Shown in pieces: positions 1 through 8,121 of a stretch of 46,579 nucleotides of DNA. The position numbers were made by a program, and so were the translations under genes. Origin of the DNA: an uncultured Cetobacterium sp. (GTDB taxonomy: Bacteria; Fusobacteriota; Fusobacteriia; Fusobacteriales; Fusobacteriaceae); NCBI GenBank assembly GCA_900766645.1, contig CAAFWD010000167.1, positions 1 through 46,579 of the forward strand. The letters are read 5' to 3'. The notes under the pieces were generated by a model, which was given only the letters and a program-made list of their open reading frames with translations, did no database searches and was not told where the DNA came from. How positions within the stretch are numbered: the stretch's first letter is position 1; every line of letters starts with the position of its first letter.

Positions 1-1025
1 CACAGAAGCTATTATCTCCTCCTGACTATATAGTAGTTAAAAATGGATTATTAAATATAGAAACAATGGATATAGAAGATTTTACACCGAATTATATCAG
101 TAAGAATAAAATACCGGTAGCATTTAATCCTGCAGCATATCATGAGGTCATGGATAAAACACTTGATAAGATAGCATGTAAAGATAAGGACCTACGATAT
201 TTACTTGAAGAGATGATAGGTTATTGTTTATTACGAAGAAACGAACTAGGTAAGTCATTTATATTAACTGGTCAAGGTTCTAATGGTAAATCAACCATAT
301 TAGATGTAATGAAGGAATTAATAGGTCCTACTAATATATCTTCAGTATCACTTAATGAATTAGGTCAAAGATTTAAGACAGCTGAACTATACGGAAGGAT
401 GGCTAATATTGGGGATGATATATCTAATGGTTATATCGAGGATAACTCATTATTTAAAAAATTAGTTACTGGAGAGACAGTCAACGTTGAACGTAAAGGT
501 AAAGATCCATTCGATTTTAATAACTACAGTAAGTTAATATTCAGTGCGAATGAAATACCTCGTATAAACGACACAAGTGATGGTTTAATGAGACGTTTGA
601 TAATAGTACCATTTAATGCTAAATTCTCTAAAAGTGATCCTGACTTTGACCCATTTATCAAGGACAAACTATTATCAAATGAATCATTAGAGTATTTATT
701 AAACAGGGCATTTATAGGATTACTTAGAGTTCTATCCAATAGATCATTTACAACAGTAGCAACAGTAGAGGAAGAAATTAGAGAATACGAAAAAGTAAAT
801 AATCCTGTTATTAGTTTTTTAGATGAAGATTTTAAGATAGAAAATGAATCGAGTGCACATGTATATACTAAATATGCTACATGGTGTTTAGATAACGGTC
901 TTAAAAAATTATCAAAAATACAGTTTAGTCGAGAAATATGTAAAAATGGATATGAAAGTAAAGTAAAAAAAATAGATGGAAAATCAATTAGAGTATTCGT
1001 TAAGGTTACAGATAGGTTACAGTAA
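1..1025 (+). CDS. Phage/plasmid primase-helicase, D5/P4 (SF3) family, C-terminal part
   Basis: The frame is open to the left edge, so the gene begins outside the window; the first in-frame ATG at 66 is internal. Numbering from that ATG, there is a Walker A motif GQGSNGKST (69-77), a Walker B-like NIGDDI (114-119), an SF3 motif C with SANE near 160-163, and an arginine pair at 176-177. This layout is that of the SF3 helicase half of D5/P4-type primases, which unwind and prime phage or plasmid DNA. The segment before Walker A (NGLLNIET and what follows) looks like the D5 N-terminal domain. The primase catalytic part should lie upstream. If the element is circular, it follows the sigma-like gene at the right end of the window and closes the replication module. 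Family assignment is firm; length is unknown. Confidence 0.9.
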   Translation, partial: QKLLSPPDYIVVKNGLLNIETMDIEDFTPNYISKNKIPVAFNPAAYHEVMDKTLDKIACKDKDLRYLLEEMIGYCLLRRNELGKSFILTGQGSNGKSTILDVMKELIGPTNISSVSLNELGQRFKTAELYGRMANIGDDISNGYIEDNSLFKKLVTGETVNVERKGKDPFDFNNYSKLIFSANEIPRINDTSDGLMRRLIIVPFNAKFSKSDPDFDPFIKDKLLSNESLEYLLNRAFIGLLRVLSNRSFTTVATVEEEIREYEKVNNPVISFLDEDFKIENESSAHVYTKYATWCLDNGLKKLSKIQFSREICKNGYESKVKKIDGKSIRVFVKVTDRLQ

Positions 1026-1267
1026 ATATACGAAAGTTACACTTCATCTGTAACCTAATGAATAACAGTAATAGCAATAGTTAGAGGTAATTAGGTTACA
1101 GATGTTACAGATTGTTTAACTTTCTTTATATAAATTAGTTAAGAAAAAAATTTATATATATATTTATATAAAGAAATTTTATATATGTATCTGTAACTTT
1201 TTAAGTTAAAAGGTACTTCAAATTAAGTAATATCAATGCTTTAGACAGGTTACACTTTATGTGTAAC
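1004..1267. repeat. Cluster of GTTACA/TGTAAC motifs with two palindromes
   Basis: GTTACA or its complement occurs at 1005-1010, 1016-1021, 1036-1041, 1049-1054, 1095-1100, 1104-1109, 1192-1197, 1250-1254 and 1262-1267. Two pairs form inverted repeats: 1036-1054 (GTTACA, 7-nt spacer, TGTAAC) and 1249-1267, a perfect GTTACAC-TTTAT-GTGTAAC. The cluster begins in the last codons of the primase gene and fills the following 267-bp gap. It could be an iteron array for the phage replication origin or an operator array for the downstream regulator; the sequence does not decide between these. Confidence 0.6.
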
Positions 1268-1292
1268 TTTTTAACAAAAATAGGGGGTTTTT

Positions 1293-1709
1293 ATGAATAA
1301 TTATGAAAAAGTAGAAAAATTACTTGAAGATTATGCTGAACTTGATATAAATATAAAAGGATTAGAGTATCAAATTAAAGTAGAAGGAGTCAAAGGAATT
1401 TCATATAATGATATGCCAGGATCTCCACTACCTAGTAATAAATCAAGTATAGAGCAAGAATTAATAAAAATAGATGAGTTAAAAAAAGATAAAATAAGAT
1501 TAGAAATAAAAAAAGAAGGTATAGATAATGTATTAAACCTATTAAGTAAGTTTGAAAAAGATTTAATTAAATACATATACATAGATAAGTTAAAGTATAA
1601 AGAGATTGAAAATAAATTAAGTATGAGTAAAACAGCTATCATATATAATAAGAATAAGCTAATAAATGATAAACTTATTAGGTACTTTTGTAGTTTTAAT
1701 TTAATATAA
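1293..1709 (+). CDS. ArpU-like phage transcriptional regulator (sigma-70 region 4-like HTH)
   Basis: This 138-aa protein starts at an ATG preceded by AGGGGG. Residues 20-90 are a Lys/Glu-rich helical region. The C-terminal part (about 90-130) carries a helix-turn-helix with FEKDLIKYIYIDKLKYKEI followed by a recognition helix, the pattern of ArpU/RinA-type late regulators and sigma region 4. Such proteins sit just before terminase genes and turn on late (packaging and head) transcription. Its position before the small terminase fits that role. It may bind the GTTACA palindrome ending 25 bp before its start, but that is only inference. Confidence 0.6.
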   Translation: MNNYEKVEKLLEDYAELDINIKGLEYQIKVEGVKGISYNDMPGSPLPSNKSSIEQELIKIDELKKDKIRLEIKKEGIDNVLNLLSKFEKDLIKYIYIDKLKYKEIENKLSMSKTAIIYNKNKLINDKLIRYFCSFNLI

Positions 1710-1713
1710 AATA

Positions 1714-1752
1714 AGTACTATAAAAGTACTAAGTTAGTTCACATATAGTACT
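1714..1752. repeat. Three AGTACT palindromes after the ArpU-like gene
   Basis: AGTACT is present at 1714-1719, 1725-1730 and 1747-1752, just after the ArpU-like stop codon. The first two are separated by five A/T bases. They might be regulator binding sites ahead of the late operon, or chance in AT-rich DNA. Confidence 0.3.
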
Positions 1753-1789
1753 TAACATATAGTAATATATTATTATAGGAATAGTAGAT

Positions 1790-1823
1790 ATATCCGATAT
1801 GTTAATTCGTATCGGATATTTTT
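1790..1823 (+). terminator. Rho-independent terminator before the small terminase gene
   Basis: A perfect 10-bp hairpin (ATATCCGATA, loop 1800-1809, TATCGGATAT) is followed by a T run. It ends the ArpU-like transcript, or acts as an antitermination point before the late genes. Confidence 0.8.
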
Positions 1824-1864
1824 ATGCACATATGCAACTTATTATAAATTAAGGAGGTGTGAGC

Positions 1865-2278
1865 TTGAGTAATGAACTTGAACTACTAACTAGACAAGAA
1901 TCAGATATGATTACACTATTGATAAATGGCGAATCTATAACGGATATAGCTAAGATATTAAATGTTCATAGGAATACAATTCATAAGTGGATGAATAAGG
2001 ATTATGTTAAGGTTGAGATGGGCAAGAGAAGGCAAGAGCTCACACGCCAGGGTAACGCAATAATATTAAAAGATTTAGCTACTTACATAAGAAATATTCA
2101 AGCACTAGCAAATGATCCAAGTGATAAAAGAACGGCACTAGCTGCTAATCAATATTTAATCAACAGAATATATGGAAATCCTAAGGACCAAATAGACATT
2201 GGTCAGGATAACGATGATAATAAATCAGAAGATGTGGAGACATTATCTATTAAACTTAAAAAGTTTAGGAAAAAATAG
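1865..2278 (+). CDS. terS: Terminase small subunit (HTH-containing)
   Basis: I place the start at TTG 1865, because the upstream in-frame GTG at 1859 lies inside the Shine-Dalgarno AAGGAGGTG (1851-1859), while TTG has a 7-nt spacing. The protein is 137 aa. An N-terminal helix-turn-helix (SITDIAKILNVHRNTIHKWM) resembles the DNA-binding domain of phBC6A51/HTH-type small terminases. A middle helical oligomerisation region and a charged, acidic-then-basic tail follow. Small terminases recognise the packaging site and hand DNA to the large subunit. The large subunit is normally next, but here a recombinase gene intervenes. Assignment rests on motif and position. Confidence 0.7.
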   Translation: MSNELELLTRQESDMITLLINGESITDIAKILNVHRNTIHKWMNKDYVKVEMGKRRQELTRQGNAIILKDLATYIRNIQALANDPSDKRTALAANQYLINRIYGNPKDQIDIGQDNDDNKSEDVETLSIKLKKFRKK

Positions 2279-2448
2279 TTCGTCAAAGTAGTAAATAACG
2301 GACTTGATAATATTGAACTTAAAATACTACAAATTCAATGACTTTATGAGTATTAAATTATTTTAATTAGTTCGTAAATATATGTATACTTTATTGAACT
2401 GATGATGTATAATATAACTATAAGATTAGTAAATTCGGAGGTTATATT

Positions 2449-3033
2449 ATGATAATAGGATATTGTAGAGTAAGTACTAAGGATCAAGACTTAACAAGAC
2501 AAGAAGAAAGTTTAAAACTATATGGGTGTGAAAGAATATATTCAGATAAGGCTACAGGTAAGAATTTTAATAGACCAGAATATTCGAAATTAAAAGAAGC
2601 ACTTAGACCAGGAGATACTTTGGTTGTTCACGAATTCGATAGACTTGGTAGAAATAAGAAGTTAACACTTAAAGAATTACAATACTTTAAGGATAATGGT
2701 ATAAGATTAGTTGCTCTTAATTTACCTACAACTCAAATGAATACTGACGATAACTTAATGTTAGAGACAATAAATAATATAGTTATTGAATTATATACTA
2801 TGATGGCTCAACAAGAGATTGAAACAAGGGAAAAAAGACAAAGAGAAGGAATAGATGTTGCATTAGCAAATGGAGTTAAGTTTGGACGTAAAGCTGTGGA
2901 GTATCCTAAGAATTGGAATTCTATTATGAAGTTGTTAGATAATAAAGAGATTAGTAATGTAGAGGCAATGAATATGTTAGAGTTAAAAAAGACAACATTT
3001 TATAAGCTATTAAAACAATATAGAAATCAATAA
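2449..3033 (+). CDS. Serine recombinase (resolvase/invertase family)
   Basis: At 194 aa this is the size of Tn3-type resolvases and Pin-type invertases. The N-terminal catalytic domain has YCRVS with the nucleophile Ser9, the DRLGRN arginine motif, and the long E-helix with EIETREKRQREG. A short C-terminal HTH (NVEAMNMLELKKTTFYKLL) would bind the crossover site. The start is ATG 2449 with GGAGG upstream. It has its own terminator, so it forms a separate small unit between terS and terL. On a phage-plasmid the likely job is resolution of multimers, but DNA inversion is also possible; no invertible segment is evident in the window. Confidence 0.9.
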   Translation: MIIGYCRVSTKDQDLTRQEESLKLYGCERIYSDKATGKNFNRPEYSKLKEALRPGDTLVVHEFDRLGRNKKLTLKELQYFKDNGIRLVALNLPTTQMNTDDNLMLETINNIVIELYTMMAQQEIETREKRQREGIDVALANGVKFGRKAVEYPKNWNSIMKLLDNKEISNVEAMNMLELKKTTFYKLLKQYRNQ

Positions 3034-3057
3034 ACTAGTCATATGACTAGTTTTTTA
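3032..3057 (+). terminator. Rho-independent terminator of the recombinase gene
   Basis: A self-complementary stem around ACTAGTCATATGACTAGT directly overlaps the stop codon and is followed by six T. Confidence 0.9.
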
Positions 3058-3150
3058 ATACATATTATCACAGGGGGGTTTCCCTTTTTAGTGAACTCCA
3101 TAAAAATGAAAAAATGAACCACACAATTTTTTATATAATTTTTAAACTCC

Positions 3151-3263
3151 AAGTTTAAGGACTTAAATATGCTATCAAGATAAATAAAAAAAAATAAAGT
3201 CACCGGTTAGCTGGGTGACCCCTCCTCCGAAAATCTTGATAGTATATTTAATACCTTAAATTT
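3151..3263. repeat. Long 31-bp inverted repeat with inner hairpin upstream of terL
   Basis: Arms 3151-3181 and 3233-3263 are complementary over 31 positions, with two G:T wobbles and two adjacent mismatches. The wobble type is consistent with an RNA read on the plus strand. Inside the 51-nt interval lies a second stem, GTCACC (3199-3204) with GGTGAC (3214-3219), followed by the C-rich CCCCTCCTCC (about 3219-3228), which could mask a ribosome site. The terL ribosome site GAGGTG begins immediately after the right arm. About 70 bp upstream is a G-rich stretch (CAGGGGGGTTTCCC, 3071-3084), a pattern often seen near packaging sites. It may be a structured leader RNA of terL or part of a cos/pac site. 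Confidence 0.65.
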
Positions 3264-3276
3264 ATGAGGTGATTAA

Positions 3277-4989
3277 ATGACACATGAACATGATGATTTA
3301 CAGTTGCTATTTGACTATTTAGTAAAAGAATATATGACTCAAGGTGCAAGTATTACAGAGGCTCAAGATGAGGCTGAAAAAATAATATATGAAAATCAGA
3401 GTAATTTATTCGGACCTAAGGGATTAGCATATCAACTAGGTGAGATAAACTTTGAATTCTTCTGCATTTACTTTCTTCAAGATACATTCGTACCAAAAGA
3501 AAATAATGCCGCGAGAGAATTATCTGAAAGTCACTATAAATTATGGAATACATTAAGTGATATGTTTATTGAAGATGAATTTGATAAACTTACAGTTATT
3601 GCTCCTAGAGGGTTTGCTAAGACTACAGTTTGTGATTTTGCATTGAGTATGTGGCTACATTGTTATAAAAAATCTGTATATACATTAGTATGTGGACGTA
3701 CTGAAGGTGATGCGACAGAGTTTATAGCGCAGATGAGACAAAACTTTGAAGAGAATACATATATTATTACTGCATTTGGAAAGTTACTGGATAGCAGTAA
3801 CTTTACTGTAAATAAATTAGAGTTAGAACTGACGAATAAGACCAAAATACAAGCTATATCTTCTACTAGTTCTATGAGGGGTAAAAAGTATAATGGTCAT
3901 AGACCGAGTTGTATTATTGCGGACGACTACCAAGGAAAAGCCGATATTATAACCCAAGAAGCTAGAGACAAGAAATATAAGACTTGGGAGGAAGATTCTA
4001 AGTTTGCCGGTGATAAAGCTGTATATAGAAATGGTAAAAAGATAAAACAATCTACGAAATTCATAGTATTAGGTACAATACTTCATAGTGATTGTTTTAT
4101 GAGTAGATTATCTACTAAGAATGAATATCAGAAGATATGTTATAGGGTATGTGATTTTGATGTTGATGAATACTTTAATAGTGGATTATGGCTAGAGTTT
4201 AAGAATATATACTTTAATCATAAGTTAGATGATTCAGTAGCTATGGCTAAAGAATTTTATTATCAACATGAAGATGACATGCAATATAACACTATATGGC
4301 CTGATAAATTTGAATGTTTAGATACTGCTATAGATTACTTTGAAAATCCAATCGCATTTAAACAAGAATTACAGAATGATGCTAAAAACATAGGTGAAAA
4401 GTGGTTTAAATCAGTTAGAACTATACCGAGAGAAGAAATCGAGGAAGAGACATTTAGTAAAACTATGTTGTTAGTTGATCCAGCATCAACTTCTAATAAA
4501 ACATCAGATTATAGTGCATTTTTAGTAGGTAGTTTAGGTAATAATGGATTTAAATATGCTAGATTATCTGAATTAGCAAAAATAAATGCTCGTACAGAAT
4601 TTGATAAGTACATTGATCATATGATTGAGTTATTAAAGATTTATTCTGATATAACTCATGTGTATATTGAAAAAAATACATTCAATGGTGCCGATGCAAA
4701 TCAGCTTGAGAACAAAATTAAACTAGACCCGCAATTAAGATACCGAAGGATAGTTATAATAAATGAACACCAAAAGAAAAATAAAGATGATAAGATTTCA
4801 ACTATTATACCTGAAATAAATAAAGGTCAGATAATATTTGCTGATGAAGATTATGAATTTACTCAACAAATACTAGATTTTGCAGGTCAAAAGTATAGTA
4901 TTCACGATGATGCTCCCGATATAACAAGTGAAATGTCCATTAGACTGAATTCACTTAAAAAAAGTAATGGGATAAGTATATTAAAATAG
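3277..4989 (+). CDS. terL: Terminase large subunit (packaging ATPase-nuclease)
   Basis: This 570-aa protein has both large-terminase domains. The ATPase has a Walker A-like APRGFAKTT (109-117) and Walker B CIIADD (acidic pair 216-217). The RNase H-fold nuclease has its first aspartate in LLVDPAST (D401), the middle acid in YIEKN (E465), and the last acid in the DDAPD region (545-549). It powers DNA packaging into the prohead and cuts the concatemer. It starts at ATG with GAGGTG upstream, directly after a long inverted repeat, and is followed within 15 bp by the portal gene. All key residues are present, so it should be active. Confidence 0.95.
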   Translation: MTHEHDDLQLLFDYLVKEYMTQGASITEAQDEAEKIIYENQSNLFGPKGLAYQLGEINFEFFCIYFLQDTFVPKENNAARELSESHYKLWNTLSDMFIEDEFDKLTVIAPRGFAKTTVCDFALSMWLHCYKKSVYTLVCGRTEGDATEFIAQMRQNFEENTYIITAFGKLLDSSNFTVNKLELELTNKTKIQAISSTSSMRGKKYNGHRPSCIIADDYQGKADIITQEARDKKYKTWEEDSKFAGDKAVYRNGKKIKQSTKFIVLGTILHSDCFMSRLSTKNEYQKICYRVCDFDVDEYFNSGLWLEFKNIYFNHKLDDSVAMAKEFYYQHEDDMQYNTIWPDKFECLDTAIDYFENPIAFKQELQNDAKNIGEKWFKSVRTIPREEIEEETFSKTMLLVDPASTSNKTSDYSAFLVGSLGNNGFKYARLSELAKINARTEFDKYIDHMIELLKIYSDITHVYIEKNTFNGADANQLENKIKLDPQLRYRRIVIINEHQKKNKDDKISTIIPEINKGQIIFADEDYEFTQQILDFAGQKYSIHDDAPDITSEMSIRLNSLKKSNGISILK

Positions 4990-5001
4990 GAGGTGATCCG
5001 A

Positions 5002-6339
5002 TTGTTAGAAGATAAGTTTTTATTAGAACGTATAAAACAGAATATAATTAACCATGAAGAAATAAGAAAGAACATGTTAATTGGAAAGAAATATTATAAT
5101 AATAAAAACGATATATTAAAAAAAGGTGTTGCACTTCGAAATACAGAGGTAGAAGGTGTGTTGAGGAATGCAGACAATAGAATACCACATAATCATCATC
5201 AAGTATTAGTTGATGAAAAAACCTCTTATTTGTTTACATATGCTCCGATACTTAACATTAATAATGATGAAGTAAGTACATCATCTGTTAACAAGGTATT
5301 AGGGGATAATTTCTCAAAAAGATTAAAAGATTTATGTATTGAAGCCTCTAACTGTGGGGTTTCATGGTTGCATTATTGGATTAATAATGAGTCGTTTAAA
5401 TATGAAAAGGTCCCAAGTGAAGAGATAATACCTTTATATAGTAATAATCTAGAACGAAGATTACAAACTATAATTAGATATTATACCGTTAAAGAAGAGG
5501 TATCAGATAAAATTCAAGAAGAAATATTCTATTATATAGAGTATTGGACTGATACAAAATTAATTAGATGGAAATTCTTAAATTCAATAAATGGAATGTT
5601 ACAAAATAATCCCGAAATCATACATCATAAGTTAGGTTATGTACCGTTCATTGAGTTTAGAAATAATAGTGAAAAACAAAGTGATTTAAATCGAGTTAAA
5701 AATTTAATTGATTTACAGGATAAAGTAATGTCAGGATATGCTAATGACATAGAAGATATTACTCAATGTATCTATATACTTGAAAACTACGGTGGAGAAA
5801 ATTTAAGTGAGTTTTTAAATGATTTAAAAAGATATAAAGCGGTTAAAACAGAAGGAAATGGATCACTTAGTACCATGAGTATTGATATACCAGTTGAGGC
5901 TAGAAAAGTTTTAATTGATATATTATCTGAATTAATAATTGAATCGGGACAGGGATTACAAAGAGTTGAAAATCTAAATAGTGACTCTAGTTTAGCATTA
6001 AGATTTTTCTATAGAAGACTAGAATTAAAAGCTGGATTATTAGAGAGTGAATTTAGAACAGGTATAAAAATGCTATGTAAATCTATTTTAAGATTCTTAG
6101 GATTGAATGATGATGTTACTATCTCACAAACTTATACTCGTAATATGATTTCAAGTGATTTAGAAAATGCTCAAATAGCACAAATGTCCGTTGGAGTAAT
6201 ATCAAATAAAACCATTATTGAAAATCACCCTTGGGTAGACGATCCAATTAAAGAAGAGCAACGATTACAAGAAGAAAAAGATAATTTATTTGATGATTAT
6301 TCGGAATTAAAACTTAAAGAAGATGATATAGATGAATAA
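5002..6339 (+). CDS. Portal protein, SPP1 gp6-like
   Basis: I choose TTG 5002, because the in-frame GTG at 4993 lies inside the ribosome site AGGAGGTG; the spacing to TTG is 8 nt. The product is 445 aa. It has the general layout of SPP1 gp6/HK97-type portals: an N-terminal region with VLVDEKTSYLFTYAP, a central stem/wing with KLGYVPFIEFRNN, and a C-terminal acidic helical tail. The gene lies exactly between terL and the MuF-like head gene, whose start overlaps its end by 8 bp. The portal forms the dodecameric DNA channel at the head vertex. Confidence 0.85.
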   Translation: MLEDKFLLERIKQNIINHEEIRKNMLIGKKYYNNKNDILKKGVALRNTEVEGVLRNADNRIPHNHHQVLVDEKTSYLFTYAPILNINNDEVSTSSVNKVLGDNFSKRLKDLCIEASNCGVSWLHYWINNESFKYEKVPSEEIIPLYSNNLERRLQTIIRYYTVKEEVSDKIQEEIFYYIEYWTDTKLIRWKFLNSINGMLQNNPEIIHHKLGYVPFIEFRNNSEKQSDLNRVKNLIDLQDKVMSGYANDIEDITQCIYILENYGGENLSEFLNDLKRYKAVKTEGNGSLSTMSIDIPVEARKVLIDILSELIIESGQGLQRVENLNSDSSLALRFFYRRLELKAGLLESEFRTGIKMLCKSILRFLGLNDDVTISQTYTRNMISSDLENAQIAQMSVGVISNKTIIENHPWVDDPIKEEQRLQEEKDNLFDDYSELKLKEDDIDE

Positions 6340-7213
6340 TAAAACATATTGGGAAAATAGAGAAAAAGAAAAACTTAATGAACAATTAAGAGATGTTAAA
6401 AAATTAGAACGTGAACTCAAAAGAGCATTTACTAAGGCTTCAAAAGACATAGAAAAAGAAGTAATATCTCTATTTATTAAATATTCAGAGGATAACAAAT
6501 TAAGTTATGCCGAAGCATCTAAATTTTTATCTTCAAAGGAATTTAAAGAATGGAGATATGATTTAAAAGAGTATATAAAATTAATAAATCATACTAATGA
6601 TGAAAAGCTTCTACTAGAATTAAACACTTTAGCTATGAAGTCAAGAATTAGTAGGTTAGAGGAAATGTTATATCAAGTGAATAAATATATTGATGAAACA
6701 TTTAAAAACTTTGAGAATGGATTATGTGACTTATTAGAGGTATCTGTATCAAATAGTTATTATAAAACTATATATGATATACATAAGTTTACAGGAGTTG
6801 GAACTACTTTTGCTTTTGTTGATAAAAGTATGATAGAAGAAATATTATCTTATCCTTGGTCTGGCTTAAATTATTCCGAAAGAATATGGAAAAATCGAGA
6901 TAAACTAAAGAATGTAATTAAAGAAGAAATTACACAAATGGTTATACAGGGAAGAGATAGTAAAGAAGTTGCTAAAAGTGTAGCCGAAAGGATGAATACT
7001 AGTTTATCTAATGCATCTAGATTAGTTAATACAGAACATGCATTTATATGTTCTGATGCTGATATTAGGGCTTATAGAGAATGTGATGTAGATAAATATG
7101 AAATACTTGCGACATTAGACAAAAGAACAAGTACTATATGTCAAAAGTTAGATGGGGAGGTGTTTAATGTTAAGGATGCAGCAGTTGGTGTAAATATGCC
7201 TCCTTTTCATTGA
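6332..7213 (+). CDS. Phage head morphogenesis (MuF/SPP1 gp7-like) protein, interrupted at UGA
   Basis: This reading frame gives 293 aa and ends at a TGA (7211-7213) that falls inside the family's most conserved region. The text before it is typical MuF: TLDKRTSTICQKLDGEVF, then NMPPFH, which should run directly into P-x-C-R-T-T. After the TGA the same frame continues as V-L-P-R-C-R-T-T-T and stays open to 7360. Removing the nine bases TGAGTTCTC (7211-7219) would restore the consensus HPRCRTT. The N-terminal 230 residues are helical. MuF proteins are minor head components bound to the portal. As written the product is truncated just before its conserved end; readthrough, mutation or sequence error are all possible. 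Confidence 0.85.
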   Translation: MNNKTYWENREKEKLNEQLRDVKKLERELKRAFTKASKDIEKEVISLFIKYSEDNKLSYAEASKFLSSKEFKEWRYDLKEYIKLINHTNDEKLLLELNTLAMKSRISRLEEMLYQVNKYIDETFKNFENGLCDLLEVSVSNSYYKTIYDIHKFTGVGTTFAFVDKSMIEEILSYPWSGLNYSERIWKNRDKLKNVIKEEITQMVIQGRDSKEVAKSVAERMNTSLSNASRLVNTEHAFICSDADIRAYRECDVDKYEILATLDKRTSTICQKLDGEVFNVKDAAVGVNMPPFH

Positions 7214-7360
7214 GTTCTCCCTAGATGCAGAACTACAACAATCCCTTATATTAAAGAGCTGAATAGTACAAGATATGCAAGAGATAAAAATGGCAAAGGA
7301 ATTGAAGTATCAAGTTCTATGACTTATAAACAATGGAAAGAAGAATTTGGAATTGATTAG
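7211..7360 (+). pseudogene. Downstream remainder of the MuF-like head gene
   Basis: In frame with the preceding gene, 48 codons follow the TGA and end at TAG 7358-7360, immediately before a terminator. They encode PRCRTTTIPY and a tail with SSSMTYKQWKEEFG, which matches the ordinary end of SPP1 gp7-type proteins. No ribosome site or start codon serves this part on its own. A perfect stem AGTTCT (7213-7218) / AGAACT (7229-7234) starts in the UGA itself; the insertion supplies its left arm. So this piece is either read by UGA readthrough or is a dead remnant. Confidence 0.75.
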
Positions 7361-7383
7361 GAGCAATATTGCTTCTTTTTTTA
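7361..7383 (+). terminator. Terminator after the head protein gene
   Basis: A short AGCAATATTGCT stem plus seven T follows the stop codon directly. Confidence 0.7.
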
Positions 7384-7393
7384 TTGTCTTTTT

Positions 7394-7454
7394 TAGCATT
7401 TACAAGACGTAAAAGAAGTAAATGCTACTAAAATAATTCGAGATGTAAAACTCG
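7394..7454 (+). other. Two hairpins in the leader of the scaffold gene
   Basis: TAGCATTTAC (7394-7403) pairs with GTAAATGCTA (7418-7427), and CGAG (7439-7442) pairs with CTCG (7451-7454). The short word GTAAA recurs several times through the leader. These stems follow a terminator and precede the highly expressed scaffold/capsid genes, so they may stabilise or process the late mRNA. Confidence 0.4.
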
Positions 7455-7483
7455 TAAAAAACGTAAATTATGGAGGTAATATT

Positions 7484-8095
7484 ATGAAAAGAAGTTTTTT
7501 AAAAGAGCTAGGACTTGACAGTGAGGTTATAGATAAAATAATGTCTGAAAACGGAAAAGACATAGAAAAGTATAAATCTGAGATTGAAGATTATGTATCT
7601 GAAATTAGAGAATTAAAGTCTAATTCTGTTGATAATTCGAAAGCTATAGAAGAAGCTGTTAAGGCTAAAGAGAAAGAACTTAGACAAGAATTTGAAAAAA
7701 AAGAAAATGCTTATAAAGAAAAATTTGAAAAAGCTGATAACTATGACTCTGTATTTAAAGAATTACAAGATTTAAAGAAAGCTAATTCTGATAGAGAATA
7801 TGCTCAAAATATCGAAAATTTCTTTGAAGAAAATAAAATAGACTTTACTAGTTCATTTGCTAAAGAAGCTATTATTAATAAATTCAAAGAAAAAGAATTT
7901 AAATTAAACAATAATAAGTTTGGTGAGGATGCTATAACTTTTATGAAGGATCTTCAAGAAACGAATCAAGATGCTTTTAAAGCTATGGAAAATGGAACTA
8001 AAAATCCACATTATACATATGAGCCAAAGGGTGGTAACTCAGATGGAAATAGTGATTTAGCAGCTCAAGCATTAGCTGCAGTATTAGGAAATTAA
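7484..8095 (+). CDS. Capsid scaffolding protein (GP20-type minor structural protein)
   Basis: This 203-aa, highly charged protein is almost entirely helical, with a coiled-coil-like stretch of Lys/Glu from about 20 to 115 and a Gly/Asn-rich then Ala-rich tail. The N-terminus (MKRSFLKELGLDSEVIDKIM) is typical of GP20/DUF4355-type scaffold proteins of Firmicutes phages. It would guide prohead assembly and then be removed. The major capsid gene follows after 26 bp, the standard order. The start ATG is preceded by TGGAGG. Confidence 0.8.
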   Translation: MKRSFLKELGLDSEVIDKIMSENGKDIEKYKSEIEDYVSEIRELKSNSVDNSKAIEEAVKAKEKELRQEFEKKENAYKEKFEKADNYDSVFKELQDLKKANSDREYAQNIENFFEENKIDFTSSFAKEAIINKFKEKEFKLNNNKFGEDAITFMKDLQETNQDAFKAMENGTKNPHYTYEPKGGNSDGNSDLAAQALAAVLGN

Positions 8096-8121
8096 ATTAA
8101 AATTAAAGGAGAAAAATTATT

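Noticed and set aside
2394..2413. Promoter TTGAAC plus TATAAT before the serine recombinase
   Set aside because: The spacer is only 8 bp, so the two boxes cannot form one sigma-A promoter; TATAAT at 2408-2413 alone may still be a -10.
7211..7219. Short intron or translational bypass over the nine inserted bases
   Set aside because: Nine bases are too few for any self-splicing intron, and no matched take-off and landing codons flank them.
7211..7234. Selenocysteine insertion at the UGA of the MuF-like gene
   Set aside because: The stem is only 6 bp with a 10-nt loop, shorter than typical bacterial SECIS elements, and a selenocysteine in a phage head protein has no known precedent that I can cite; kept only as a remote option.
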